A stretch of 64,000 bases of DNA from Blastobasis lacticolella (lineage: Eukaryota; Arthropoda; Insecta; Lepidoptera; Blastobasidae). Within the stretch, counting starts at the first letter, position 1. Each line of letters opens with the position of its first letter. Below are positions 20,082-31,024 of this stretch, one piece after another. Both the position numbers and the translations under genes were made by a program. The stretch covers positions 1,116,001 through 1,180,000 of the forward strand of contig LR990041.1 of assembly GCA_905147135.1 (NCBI GenBank), read 5' to 3'. Below the pieces are notes generated by a model, which was given only the letters and a program-made list of their open reading frames with translations, was not told where the DNA came from and ran no database searches.

Positions 20082-20145
20082 CATCAGCATATAACAGTCC
20101 ACTGTTGGGTTCCTTTTTGGACTTTTCTACTCTGCCGGATACCAT
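20082..20145 (-). mobile_element. Deleted SINE-B fragment, antisense
   Basis: AACAGTCCACTGTTGGG (3' part) is joined directly to TTTCTACTCTGCCGGATACCA (5' part), so the middle of this older copy is deleted. A second SINE-B sits immediately beside it. Confidence 0.6.
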
Positions 20146-20409
20146 AGGTAGTCAGTCATCAGTACAGCTCATAGAACAGTCCACTGCAGGACTCAGGGCC
20201 TCTCCTGGAGGCCCAAAAGGGGAGGTTATTGCCAGAATTCTTGCTTGGCAAGCAGGTTGGAGATCGCGAAAACGCTGCTGCCCATTTTCTAGTCTATGGA
20301 GACTAGATTTTTTGTCTCGAAATCATTAGTCGCCTCGTATGACACCCATGAGTTCAAGTGGTTGGTGCTATTCTACTCTGCCGGACACCACACGGCCAAG
20401 GTAGTCAGT
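20146..20409 (-). mobile_element. SINE-B, antisense, with 11 bp target duplication
   Basis: The insert (20157-20398) contains all SINE-B blocks in reverse and lies between AGGTAGTCAGT at 20146-20156 and 20399-20409. The target is at the 5' boundary of the decayed SINE-B copy at 20082-20145. Confidence 0.8.
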
Positions 20410-20736
20410 AGGCACAAGCAAGTAGATTAGCTATGGTGACTCATGGTTTTACCAAGGATTGTATATAGCAACTGGCGCGTGGTCGGACCTTGGAACTTGA
20501 GGAAGTGAATTATTACTTTCTTACAAGGCTGTGAGTGAAGGTTGTATTGTATACTCGAGCGGCTGTGGCCCCTGATTCACCTAGACGCAAACTATGTATA
20601 CCGAGGTATATCTAATACCCAAAGATTTAAAGTAACTCGTTGAAAATACTTCGCGTGAACTTCATTCTTTGGTGCAATAATAATCTTAATACTTAAGACT
20701 GTAAGGGCGCCGTAGTATCCTATCCTTAAAAAATCT

Positions 20737-20880
20737 GGTCTGCCTCATATCCTGCAGTTTCGCTTTTCAGCCACATAGTATTAAAAATGTGTAACATACT
20801 CGTATAGTCACCAAAAAGAAAAGTTACTTTAATGTGGCTGAAAAGCGAAACTGCCAAGAGGGTGTCAGGCTGACCGATAT
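20737..20880. mobile_element. Foldback (MITE-like) element
   Basis: A 22 bp perfect inverted repeat, CAGTTTCGCTTTTCAGCCACAT (20755-20776) and its complement (20832-20853), lies inside longer imperfect arms with GTC.GCCT.A.A.CCT outside. The interior is AT-rich. Confidence 0.7.
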
Positions 20881-21197
20881 TTTTACTTATAGAACCCACA
20901 TAAAAGATATGTAAGTATATAGCGATAGCTACAAAACGTCGAAATTAAGACCACTTTGTGTCAGGTTGTGCACGAGCCGACCAACGTTTTGTGGGTCGCC
21001 TAATCATCTACTATCACTACAAAGTCATTGTTCCTTGTACTGGATGACGTAGCAAAACCTTCGTCACCCTCCCAGTCTTATAGTCCATATTTGAATCCTA
21101 TATTGAGTTCATATTATAAACCGGACCTATTAGATAATTCGTCATTATCTGTGAATGTTTATACTTCACTTCTAGAACCGACCTTATTTAGAGAACA

Positions 21198-21569
21198 TAC
21201 TCTACTATTTACAGGAGGATCGTCGGTGTCCGAGCGGTCCCGGGTTCGAATCCCGCTCCGGCCATGTACCAATGACTGTTTTCTGAGTTATTTACATTAG
21301 TTGAATACTAACCGATGCTCTTACAGTGAGGGAAAACATCGTGATGAAACCTGCACATTCGGGCGACTGGATGTGTAACGATAATCCAATCTGACCTCCA
21401 TGACAGGGTCATGGAGGTCAGATGGCAGTCGCTCCACTGCAATTTCCTGACCTGCCAAATCCTGGATCATGGTCAAGGTGGACCCAGGGATCTCGCGCAC
21501 GAGAGCACAAGCGGGATATTATCGCCAAGATGATTATTGTTATTTATTTTATTACTCTACTATTTACAG
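21198..21569 (+). mobile_element. SINE-A with 17 bp target duplication (first of a tandem pair)
   Basis: SINE-A (21215-21552) has a shortened tRNA-like head (GTCCGAGCGGTCCCGGGTTCG) and all body blocks to the GCCAAGATGATTATT tail. Target repeats TACTCTACTATTTACAG occur at 21198-21214 and 21553-21569. Confidence 0.9.
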
Positions 21570-22097
21570 ACTTCACAGGCTAGACGAAAGCGTCGCCGGC
21601 CTAATGGTGAAGAGGTTCCACAAGTACCTTCGAAATCTAGTGGCGCCATGTATGACTCTTTGCTGAGTTTTGTACATTTGATGCTCTAACGGTGAGGGAA
21701 AACATCGTGATGAACCATGATCCAATCTGGCCAGGTTCCCCTGTTAACTTCCTATATTTGGGAAATTATACGATTGTTCGAAATTAACAAGTGAACAAAA
21801 CTGATTGAATAATGAAGACGTCCGTCCGTATACAAGATTGTAGCTGAAATATAGATGTCTTCATTATTCAAAAGTAGGTTGCTTACTTGTTGATTTGTTA
21901 TCAACCTTGTAATTTCCCAAGTCGCTTGACTTTTTGGACAGAGTCTAAGAGGGTTACGGAGGTCTAATCATAGCCGCTCCACTATAAATACTTGAGCAGC
22001 CCGGATCAGGGTCAAGGCGGACCCCGGGCCCTCGCGCGCGAGAGCATAATTGGGGCTTTAATGCCAATATGACCCCCACTCTACTATTTACAGACTT
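21570..22097 (+). mobile_element. SINE-A, second insertion at the same target, interrupted by a foldback
   Basis: It begins with a degenerate head (GCGTCGCCGGCCTAATGG) and runs to AATGCCAATATGAC. It is followed at 22078-22097 by ACTCTACTATTTACAGACTT, which repeats 21554-21573 exactly. The target sequence of the upstream SINE is thus present a third time. A foldback insert splits the body at 21749-21949. Confidence 0.85.
21749..21949. mobile_element. Foldback MITE inside SINE-A
   Basis: Arms share TTGGGAAATTA, CAACAAGT/AACAAGT and a perfect TGAATAATGAAGAC inverted pair (21806-21819 and 21857-21870). The host SINE block CTGTTAAC|AGGGTTACGGAGG is split at the junction. Confidence 0.7.
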
Positions 22098-22177
22098 GTA
22101 CCTATATTTCCTGTTCGCAAATCCCAAAATTCAATTATTGTAATTCCGAATACAAAACAAATCCTTGAGATATATAT

Positions 22178-22392
22178 TTTTTAATATAATAGCAGACAAA
22201 CAGGCATGCGGGCGACCTGAAGGAAAGTGGTCACCGCCGCCTATGGACATCAGCAACACAAGAGGCGTTGCCCGCCTTTAAGGAGACCTCTAATATACCT
22301 CTTGAACGATCCCATGTCATAGTCCAAAAGAAACATTGTGACTGTGTGCTTATTCCTCATCCTATGAATCGTACGAGCGAGAAACGTTCTTA
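22178..22392 (-). mobile_element. LINE-P 3' end, antisense
   Basis: Reverse complement of the LINE-P remnant: GGACTATGACATGGGATCGTT, AAGAGGTATATTAGAGG, GATGTCCATAGGCGGCGGTG and the CACTTTCC..CAGGT tail. Confidence 0.8.
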
Positions 22393-23040
22393 AAATATTA
22401 GGTCGTTAAATATTAAAATATAACCGTCAACACAACGTAATTCACAATAAAACTTAGTCCAAAATGTGGTTACTCAATGAGGGTAGACCTATCTATACCT
22501 ATATTATAGTGGATTTCTATGCTGGCCTCTAGAATAAGAATGCAACAAAAACCTCTACGAGCACAACACACAAATGTTTTCAATAACTACCAAATAAGCC
22601 TATTGAATTGAAAATACAGTAAAAAGATCCAAATCACAGATTTAAAATACAAAGGATCGATAGCAAAAAGTACGCAGTCACGAGTATTGACTGAACAAAA
22701 TTTGATTGAGTTGTTTGAAAAACTAAACTGACGGGCCGTGGGAAGTTGAAAACATGCATTATAAATTTGCAAGGCGCATTGTTACTAATTGTATTTACTT
22801 AGCAAGTATTTGGATAACATTATAAAACAGGAAAACCATAACTTACTCCCACAGCTATAATTTTCATTAGCCTCTATGGTGTAGGCAGCGGTACAGAAAG
22901 ACCCCCACCAAGTTGTAAAGGTTAAAAGACGAATACAACTTGAAGGATATTAGGTTCTTTCAGTGACTTTGTTAATTACCTTATTACAAAATTCATGTAA
23001 GCATTAAGAACTACAGATCAGAGGCTCTATTTTTGACTCG
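22393..23040. other. No recognised feature
   Basis: AT-rich sequence without exon signals or repeats shared with the rest of the window. Confidence 0.4.
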
Positions 23041-23044
23041 CTCG

Positions 23045-23220
23045 CTTCGTTTCGTACGGTTCTCAATATCGATTTACGGCATGAACGATTTTATATTTTG
23101 GTGCCAGATGCTGATTTTCCCTATTTTTGAACTGTACTCTTCCGGCGTTGTTAACGTGATTTAACAAATTTAGAATTATTCATGTCGAAAATCAAAATAG
23201 AAAACCGTTCGAATCGATGC
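23045..23220. mobile_element. MITE-III copy 1 (foldback)
   Basis: Inverted arms read TTTCGTACGGTTCTCAAT..CGATTT and AAAATCAAAATAGAAAACCG with TTCGAATCGATG. The same layout and inner sequence (TGCTGATTTTCCCT.TTTTTGAA) occur in copy 2 at 33212-33390. Confidence 0.75.
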
Positions 23221-23647
23221 AAGCGGTTCAAAAGTGTAGCCCTGGGAGCTTTCAACGAGTAGTTTCGCAATTGCAGTAAACTGATTCCTTTCAAATTAAA
23301 CGGCGTGTAACACCGGGGGGCATAGTAAGCCATTTTCCATTTCTTGACCGTAACGACTACATTAATTTGGTAAGTTATTCGTCAGCATTATCTTGATTCC
23401 AATAGGTCAGAATTAGATCATTGTTCGTGAACATTTGGCAGGAGGTAGGAGTTGTCTATTTGTAACTGAGGTCATTGTGATTAGTTACTCTACTTAGTGT
23501 TATCTTGTGCTGCTTTCTAGTTCTACTACTAGTTCACTGTTAGACATAATCCTCCTTAGATAGGAATTATTTTCTTGTTTCGAAAATCTGAAATCAATAC
23601 ATGTCATAAAATAATATTCATCTTGGCCCTAACTAGAACGGTTGTGC

Positions 23648-23915
23648 TTCCGCGCGAGAGGGCCCGGGGTCCGCCTAGACCATGACCCAGGATTTGGCAG
23701 ATCTATCTAATAACAGTATAACGACTGCCACTTGACCGCAGCCCTTTTGACAGGGGAACAGATAGGTTATAGCTACATATTCAGTTGCCTGAATTTGCAG
23801 GTTACATCACGATGTTTTCCCTCACCGTAAGAGCATCGGTTAGTATTCAACTAATGTAAGTACATAACTCCGAAAGTTATTGGTACATGCACTGGGGTTT
23901 GACCCCTGATACCTA
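23648..23915 (-). mobile_element. SINE-A, antisense, nearly complete
   Basis: Runs from GGCCCGGGGTCCGCCTAGACC to CCTCACCGTAAGAGCATCGG and ends in a decayed head (TTGGTACATGCACTGGGG). The 83-codon frame at 23840-24091 starts in this SINE and is not a gene. Confidence 0.8.
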
Positions 23916-24259
23916 TGCCAAATAAGCCAAAGTTGAATGGCAAATATGTACCAAATCCATATGAAACATATAACCCATATCTTACCTACACACAAATACA
24001 CACAAGTTACAGGATAACCATCAACCCAGTGACGCACAAGTCCAAACAGACATGCAAATAAACAATGACAGACAGACGGACAGCCGGACACGATACGGCC
24101 TTGCTTTTTCCGGCGGCGGCGCAGCAGGCTTACTCTGTTAATTCCGCTTTGTATAGGAGATATTTATGCGAATTTCATGGTGGTATTTGCTATGGATTGA
24201 ATTACTATTAATAGTAAACGGATGTATTGCCGGGAAATTTTGTTTTATATAAATAACTA

Positions 24260-24475
24260 ACCTTTGCTTTGACTTGAGTAAAATTCGGTTATAACGTTCC
24301 AGACCCGTTCCCGCGGGAACTATACTAAATATCGAAAAAAAAAATTGTTTATTTACTATTCTGGGGTATTAGCTATGTTGCTGCCAAATTTCATCAAAAT
24401 CCGCTCTGTAGTTTTTGCGTGAAGAACAAATATCCAAATTCTTACAAACTCACGCGTTTATAATATTAGTAGGAT
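24260..24475. repeat. Dispersed-repeat-like tail
   Basis: TTTCATCAAAATCCGCTCTGTAG, TTTTTGCGTGAAGAACAAA and TATAATATTAGTAGGAT form a phrase common to dispersed insect repeats. The family is not identified. Confidence 0.4.
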
Positions 24476-24679
24476 AGGGGGAGGGTTACGAGCGACGCGA
24501 TCACCACCACCCATGGACACCACCAGACCCTGGACCTGTTAAAAATAGGACGACAAAGACCTCCAGAGATGTAGGACACTATTCGAATAGTTCCTATACA
24601 TTTTTGATGAGCGTTGATGTTTTTTCTATGTAACAGTTTAATTTCGATTATTATTTAGCAATTGATATTTCATCATGCG

Positions 24680-24825
24680 CTAATATCCCGGTTGTGCTCT
24701 CGCGCACGAGAGCCCTGGGTCCGCCTTGACCATGGTCCAGGATTTGGCAGATCTGATCATTACAGTGGAGCGAGTGGAGTGGTGGACATGTGTGACCCTG
24801 CTACCTGGGAAACCTACTCAGATTG
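24680..24825 (-). mobile_element. SINE-A 3' half, antisense
   Basis: Contains TCCCGGTTGTGCTCTCGCG, GGTCCGCCTTGACCATGGTCC, TTACAGTGGAGCGA and TGTGACCCTGCTACC. The head half is missing. Confidence 0.8.
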
Positions 24826-25365
24826 GTTTGATATTTACGATTATATTAACAAATTTATACTGATTTTATCTGACACAAGTCCTTGAGAAACCATTTTAAG
24901 CGTTTAATAACTCAAATTAATCATAATAATTGCACTATTCTAGTCAAAGCTGTTAAAAGTGCAATTTTAACTAAGGCTTACTCATAAAACAGCAACAGAG
25001 TGCACCATTACTATATTCAAATTTACAGCCTCATTACGTTTTATCTAACTAGGAAGCATTTGCGAAATTCGTAAGAAATAAATCTGAGGCTTGCTAATAA
25101 ATCTGTCTGAGTATCAGCAATCAATCTGGCCATAAGAGCTAAGTATCAGCACCATCAGAACAATATAATCCACAGATAAAATGGATTCTATTGTATTTGT
25201 ATTCTAGAAATGTTTAGCCTTCAAATAACAAGAAGTTGTTTTAAAATCGATTGTAAACATTGGTATTTCAAATGCAAGTCGTGGGATAAATTTATTTGAA
25301 TAGTATTAAGTTCTCAAAAGAAAAACTTTCTTTCACAGCAAGATTTTATCGCGCAGCTTTTGAGC
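24826..25365. other. No recognised feature
   Basis: AT-rich unique-looking sequence; no exon or repeat match seen. Confidence 0.4.
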
Positions 25366-25692
25366 AGTCGCCTGAATGTGCAGATCCCATCTCAATGTTT
25401 TCCCTCACCGTGAGATCATCGGTTACTTACTTACTTCGCTGGCTCAGCGACCCAAATGGATCTTGGCCTCCGACACCAGAGATCGCCACCTCTTCCTATC
25501 CTGCGCCATCTTCTGCCAATCGAGGATTCCCAGTGCATGCAGGTCTTTCAGATCATAGAGAATCCATCCAGTGATATCTGCGGCATTCAACTAATGTACA
25601 TAACTCAGAAAAGAGTCATTAGTACATGGCCGCAGTGGGATTCGAGCCCTCTACATCTCGCTTACCAGTCGGATACCTTAGCCACTCGGCTA
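25366..25692 (-). mobile_element. SINE-A, antisense, head preserved, interrupted
   Basis: The body block CAGTCGCCTGAATGTGCAG..TGTTTTCCCTCACCG is separated from CATTCAACTAATGTACATAA and a well-preserved head (TGGGATTCGAGCCCTC, ACCTTAGCCACTCGGC) by a ~165 bp insert at 25422-25588. Confidence 0.85.
25422..25588. mobile_element. Unidentified insert inside SINE-A
   Basis: TTACTTACTTCGCTGGCTCAG, GGATCTTGGCCTCCGACACC and CTATCCTGCGCCATCTTCTG form a non-SINE segment between two SINE-A halves. It looks like a 5'-truncated retroelement fragment. There is no second copy in this window. Confidence 0.55.
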
Positions 25693-25861
25693 CCGACGCT
25701 TCTAAACCAAATAACTAAAACTGCAAAATAGATAACTACCAAAAGGTCATCTTCATAGAAACGAACAAAATGCGCCGTACACTTTCATTTGTTTGAATAA
25801 GTTTCGCTCATATTTGGCGTCGATAACAAAAAAGGGAGATCTACATTTCTTTGCTTTTATC

Positions 25862-26095
25862 AACGGTCACATCATTATATCAGCCAGAAGACGCCCACTG
25901 CTGGGCATGCTTCCCCCAGAGATCTCCACATAAGCCGGTCTTGTGCCTTCCACATCCAGCTGGTACCTGCGATCTTTACCAGATCGTCGGTTCACCTTGC
26001 GGGACCCACGCTTCGTCTTCCGGTACGTGGTCGCCATTCCAGAACATTCCTGCCCCATCGGCCATCTGTTCTGCGAGCGGTCACATCAAAGATAT
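25862..26095 (-). mobile_element. LINE 3' end, antisense (AQQWAS-type carboxy end)
   Basis: Minus-strand fragments such as GSRKVNRRSGKDRRYQLDV with a GR-W..D pattern, and an AQQWAS-like end in the shifted frame, resemble the carboxy end of a common insect LINE type. The plus strand shows GACGCCCACTGCTGGGCAT. Frames on both strands are repeat-derived. Confidence 0.55.
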
Positions 26096-26429
26096 GTGCT
26101 AAAACGTAAGCCTCTTAATAACAAAAGCCGCCTAGTTCTTGTCCTTGACACGTTGGGTGCGCGGGCGCAGAAAGTGGTATGGTCACCGCGGCCGTTATGG
26201 AAGCCGATACAGCAAGCGAGTATTGTTCCGCTGACAGCCGCGTATTAGGTTTCTTGCGTGTGGGTGGTAGCTTTTGTTTTTATAACACACGCAAACTTGT
26301 TTCTATAAAATGGCTAATGAAAATTTTATTTTAAATACAAATACATTGCAAGCTTTTATTAATACGACACTTAACAAATTTACACTAATAATGGCTAATT
26401 AAAAGTGTTAAAAGTAGTAGTAATAAATA

Positions 26430-26670
26430 ATATAACCAAACCGACAGAAAAAGTCGGATAACTCCCGACCAAGTTTACATATACTTCAATATTTTCTAAA
26501 CTATTAAACCGATTTTAAAGAAATAAAGCTAAGAACTATCTCGATTAAACTGGCTTTCAAATATAGAAAACAACATTTAAATCGGTCCATCCGTTCGGGA
26601 GCTACGAGGCCATAGATACACACCTCCACAGATACTCACCTCTACTCACATCAACTTATAACACTGCTTT
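26430..26670. repeat. Dispersed repeat F, copy 1
   Basis: GACAGAAAAAGTCGGATAAC, CTAAACTATTAAACCGATTT, TCTCGATTAAACTGGCTTTC, ATCGGTCCATCCGTTCGGGAG and TTATAACACTGCTTTTTT. Related copies are at 29855, 54405 and 57990. The identity is unknown. Confidence 0.6.
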
Positions 26671-27130
26671 TTTTTAGAAACACAGTTTACAGAAGAAGAG
26701 GTAAATAGCTATATAGTTATTGCCTTCAAAGCGGAAATATTTATTTAATTTATGTATTATGTAATAAATGTTGTCGGCCTTTACCTATTTTTCCATACAA
26801 CTATATCGATCGTAAGTGGCATTTTTTCTAACAAATCAGATATAAAGGATTGACCATTGTGTGGTCTAGAAACGAGAACATTTCTTAGAAAAGCATCTAC
26901 AGTCGTGATTCTATAAGGCTAGAGTTACCTCACGGTTTGTGTTTATCTACATTTTATCTTGAGACCTCGAAACATAATTGTTTTGGTAGTGAAATGTATG
27001 GAATACCTTCACTGTACTATCCGTACCGGCCAATTAGGGTAGTACGTGCTACAGGGTGGTCAGAGACGTGCATGGAAGCAGCATACATACACATTTTGAC
27101 ATTTTATCAGCCATTCGTGATAACGTGATA

Positions 27131-27400
27131 AGACCTTACAGAATACCGCAGCTAAACAATACGCTTTTAAATAGTATTGTGTTTCTGCCGGTGAGTAAGG
27201 TATCCAGTTCTCCATGGGGTGGGGATTTGGGGAACCGTGGCTTTGGCAGTGGAGGGGCATTTGCCTTTTTGCTGCCAAAGCAACGTGTTATAGAGGTGGG
27301 CAACGCATTGACAATACTCTTGGTGTTGCTAATGTCTATAGGTAGTGGTGACTACTTTCCATCAGGTGGCCCGCTTGCCTGTTTGCCTACCGACATAAAA
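27131..27400 (+). mobile_element. SINE-D copy 1 (LINE-P-like 3' tail)
   Basis: CCTTACAGAATACCGCAGCT, TTTAAATAGTATTGTGTTTC, TGCCGGTGAGTAAGG, TCCATGGGGTGGGGATTTGG, AACGTGTTATAGAGGTGGGC, then the LINE-P tail ACTTTCCATCAGGTGGCCC. It is nearly identical to 44165-44440. The 155-codon frame here is non-conserved read-through of the repeat. Confidence 0.8.
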
Positions 27401-27719
27401 AAAAGGGTTAATCTATCGCCGATTTTTTATGGCTCATTCTTCATCGGAAAGAGGTGCCAAACCTGCCAGTATCAGAAAAGAGATCTTAAGGACGGCCTTA
27501 TAATGATTGATAGACATCGCTGAGTCGGATGCGAGAGCAAATAGCTTACGACGCATGAATTTTTTTTAAGCTTTGCAGTTACAAACGAGGAGGCAGCCTA
27601 CCTTATGGTAAGCGGTAGTGTCCTACCGAAGGTCAATGTCTAGCCGTGGACGAAATTGAAGTCGAATAATCGGCTATCGCCACATCCTTCGGCTGAAACC
27701 GAAGACTAAAAAGCTCTGA

Positions 27720-27870
27720 AAATTTAATAATAATAATTTTTTATTTATTTATTTAAAAACTTTATTGCACTAAAAATAATACAATTGGCGGACTTAAAAC
27801 CATCAAGGCTTTATCTACCAGTCAACCAATAGGCCATGCGGAAAGCGAAAGAGTAGGTGCCAAAAGCGGA
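27720..27870 (-). mobile_element. LINE 3' tail, antisense
   Basis: AAAAACTTTATTGCACTAAA and CATCAAGGC..TATCTACCAGTCAACCA..AGGCC: an antisense 3' end with TTTATTGCAC resembling lepidopteran LINE tails. An AT-rich low-complexity tract precedes it. Confidence 0.45.
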
Positions 27871-28139
27871 ACAGAGAGCAAGTATATTTAATTAACTAAT
27901 AATACATGATATGGTAATATACCATAACCCCACAATAAATACAATACGATACAAATAATATACCTATCATAAATACTATAGATACATATACTATATCAAC
28001 ACATATACTATTTATTGTTAGGCCTTTTATATTGAAGTTGATCGAGAAATGTAAAAAAATTACCATTCAATTTATTTGACAAAATTAGTAGTAACACAAA
28101 TTACGAAAACCACAGCCGAAGGATGCAAGAGAAACCAAA

Positions 28140-29000
28140 AATTTGCTTAATAATTAATTTAATCACTTTTAAAAACTTACATTTTATATTAAACTAAATT
28201 CCTACTAACTTAACTAATGTGAGATCCAAAAGTGACGTGCTTATTCCAGACGGCTGGGCTGCTGCCCGGCTCATTGTGCTGTGCATGCATCTCGTGCTGG
28301 TCAAACTCCACAGCAGGTAAACTGCTAACTCAATGCCCTAGTTTTAGGAGATCGACGCAGTAACGCCGATGCGCGCTTCCGTAGGTATATGGGTTCACAT
28401 TTAATGTGAATTCTAACCGTTATTTATTTGCTGGGAACCTTCGGCGAAACCGATTCGCCGAAAGTTCGGCCACCTTGGCTTTTTGGCCGAAGGTGGCCGA
28501 AGCCTAAGCTGAAACTTCTGTCGGACACTAGTAAGCGGTAATTGTCGCCCATAACATCTAAGGGTGCCAATGACGCGCTATATACGTAAGATGGCGAATA
28601 ATAGACGCTAAGATGATGATGATGATGATTCATCGGAGCCACCCAAGGACCATGCGATATGGCTGGCGATGATCTCTACTAACCAATAGCAACTGGGACT
28701 TAGGTATAGATAGATAACAGGTTACAGATGCAATCGTCACGCCTACGGGGGAGTTGTGACGATATTTAATGCGTTTTCGACTTATTCGGATTATAGATTA
28801 GCGAAATGTCAATGCTCTTTGGATCCAGTTTGGACGCCATTACATTAATGTCAATGTTTTCTGCCATTACTCTTGAGGTTGTTATTTATATGTCTCTCGA
28901 GTATTTTGTGCTTGCTATTGCGTTGGTATTTAAAACTAACAGAAGGCGCAAGCTCCGCGTCCGCATCGGCACATACTAAGTTAAAACTAGGTGAGATGGT
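28140..29000. other. No recognised gene; short hairpins
   Basis: At 28437-28512 the words TTCGGC and GCCGAA recur and form small hairpins (for example GGCCACCTTGG...AAGGTGGCC). (GAT)n lies at 28613-28630. No exon signals. Confidence 0.4.
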
Positions 29001-29265
29001 GGGCCGTGTGGTGTTCGGCAGAGTAGAATAGCACCAACCCCTTACACTCGTGGGTGTCGTACAAGGCGACAAATATTTTCAAAACAAAACTTCTGGCGTC
29101 TCCGTAGGCTGTGAAATGGGCAGAAGCGTTTTCCATCTTTATATTTTACAACACTGCGATCTCCAACCCGCCTGCCAAGTGTGGCGATTGTGGCAATGAC
29201 CTCCCCTGTAATGGGAGAGGTTCTAAGTCCTGCAGTGGACTAGTATTGGCTGTGATGATTGCATT
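29001..29265 (+). mobile_element. SINE-B, full length
   Basis: All blocks are present from GGGCCGTGTGGTGTTCGGCAG to TTGGCTGTGATGATTGC, including CACTGCGATCTCCAACCCGCC. The 69-codon frame at 29111 lies entirely inside it. Confidence 0.85.
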
Positions 29266-29604
29266 GCGCAAGTGCCATCGTCCGCATCTTTACTTACCAA
29301 GTTGCCACCAGGTGAGATAGTGGACGAATGCTTATCCGCATAGGATATAATAATGGGGATATGGATCATCAGGGTAACCGTAATACATCAAGACTAGAGC
29401 TCCACTCTGAATTCGGTAGGTGTGATAGTTCGTCAACGACTGGCTGCATTGCTAACTCTGACTAATGGTCCGGAATATGATTACCAATTAATTATTCCGT
29501 TATTTCAACAAATAGAGTCGTGGGTGTACTTTCAATAGATATGTCAAAGCAGGTATTGTTCACTCTATTTCGTAACAAAAGTACTAAAATTACATTGATG
29601 GTCA

Positions 29605-29852
29605 TCCTGTCGTTAATGTCCCGGCTAAGCAGTCGCGCGCGAGGGCCCAGGATCCGCCTTGACCATGATCCTGGATCAGGTAATTATAGTGGAGCGACTG
29701 CCATCTGACCTCGGTAACCTAGTTAACATGGAGAACCCGACCAGATTGGATCATGGTTTCACATTCAGTCGCCTGAATGTGTAGGTTTCATCACGATATT
29801 TTCTCTCAACATTAAAGCATCGGTTAGTGTTCAACTAATGTATATCTGAGAT
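29605..29852 (-). mobile_element. SINE-A, antisense
   Basis: From GTTAATGTCCCGGCTAAGC through CGCGCGCGAGGGCCCAGGATCC, CCGACCAGATTGGATCATGG to GTTCAACTAATGTATAT. The tRNA-like head is missing. Confidence 0.85.
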
Positions 29853-29854
29853 AA

Positions 29855-30010
29855 CCTAACCTACAAATAAAGTCGGATAACCTCAGACCTTTAATATCTT
29901 TTAAACTACTGAACCGATATTAATAAAACAAGCAATCTCTCTGTTATATCTCGTTTAAACTGGTGTTTACATACAGAAAACCGCATCCAAAACGGTCAAT
30001 CGGACAAATT
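29855..30010. repeat. Dispersed repeat F, copy 2
   Basis: AATAAAGTCGGATAACCTC, TTTTAAACTACTGAACCGAT and GTTTAAACTGGTGTTTACA align with 26430-26670. Confidence 0.5.
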
Positions 30011-30311
30011 GGGTATTCTGCAAAAACTTTTATCAATAGGGTATTAATAAAGTCGGAATTGACTCTCAGTTAAGCAAGAGATTGCCGTTTTATTCTACAA
30101 TAGAGTTATAATCAGACTAGCAAATAGGCCAATGATAGTTCCATGAAATATCATTTAAAAACCATTGGGCTTAAATTAGTAGCAGAATACCAAAAACGTG
30201 TCAAACTTCTTGCTGAGATTTAATCGAGCTATTCGTAAATTAGCAGAATTTTGGGCCTAGTTTGATCAGGATACCGTCTCAGTCGAACAATTAGTAGGAT
30301 CCGGCCATAGT

Positions 30312-30706
30312 AATATCTTCCCTCACCTGTTATTAAAAAAAACCGTGCATTATATGAAAGTATATTACTCAACTAAGAAAAAATGTATGGGTTGCCTAAA
30401 CTTGCCTACTCTCACCCGTCCTTCAATGGGGTTGCCATGTAGAAAATTTCCCTTATCAGTTATTGAATCGAGTTATATGTCAAATGGAAGGTATTTTTTC
30501 TACTGAACGGATATATCGGTGAACATTTATGTCTCCTTATATACCTTTACCTTTTCTAACTCGATTAAATATCTGATAAGGGTATCTCCATGGCAACCCC
30601 TTAGAAGGACCAGGGTGAGAGTAGGCAACCCATATATTTTTCTTAGTTGAGTAATATTTTTTCATATAATGCACGATTTTATGAATAACAGATAAGGAAA
30701 GATATT
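30312..30706. mobile_element. Long-armed foldback element (MITE-II)
   Basis: Two ~150 bp arms are inverted copies: left AATATCTTCCCTCACCTGTT, GTGCATTATATGAAAGTATA, TATGGGTTGCCTA, GGGGTTGCCATG; the right arm is the complement of AATATCTTTCCTTATCTGTT and so on. The ~90 bp loop lies near 30480-30540. No coding sequence. Confidence 0.85.
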
Positions 30707-30714
30707 CTATGATC

Positions 30715-30930
30715 GAATCGTAGACCAGATGACGATGTTACAGTTATATGATGAGCTACCAGCCACAGCGTTTTATTTATGCTATGGGATCGTCCAAGAG
30801 GTATATTAGAGGTATCCTTAGACGCGGGCAATAGATTCGTAGCGCTTTTAGTGTTGCTGATGTCCATAGGTGGCGGTGACCACTTTCCATCAGGTGGTCC
30901 GCTGTTTGTCTGCCGTATTACAAAAAAATA
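30715..30930 (+). mobile_element. LINE-P 3' end
   Basis: GATGAGCTACCAGCCACAGCG, GGGATCGTCCAAGAGGTATA, GATGTCCATAGGTGGCGGTG, ACCACTTTCCATCAGGTGG. The coding remnant is frameshifted. Confidence 0.8.
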
Positions 30931-31024
30931 TGCGTTACCTCCAGCCCGCTACAGTACAAAGTATGAAAAGAAGTATGGAGTTGTCGGCGTCAGGATCGTA
31001 GCGTAGACTCTGATACGACACCAA

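Noticed and set aside
27056..27523. 155-codon plus-strand open frame
   Set aside because: More than half lies in SINE-D with its LINE-P tail; the rest has no exon signals.
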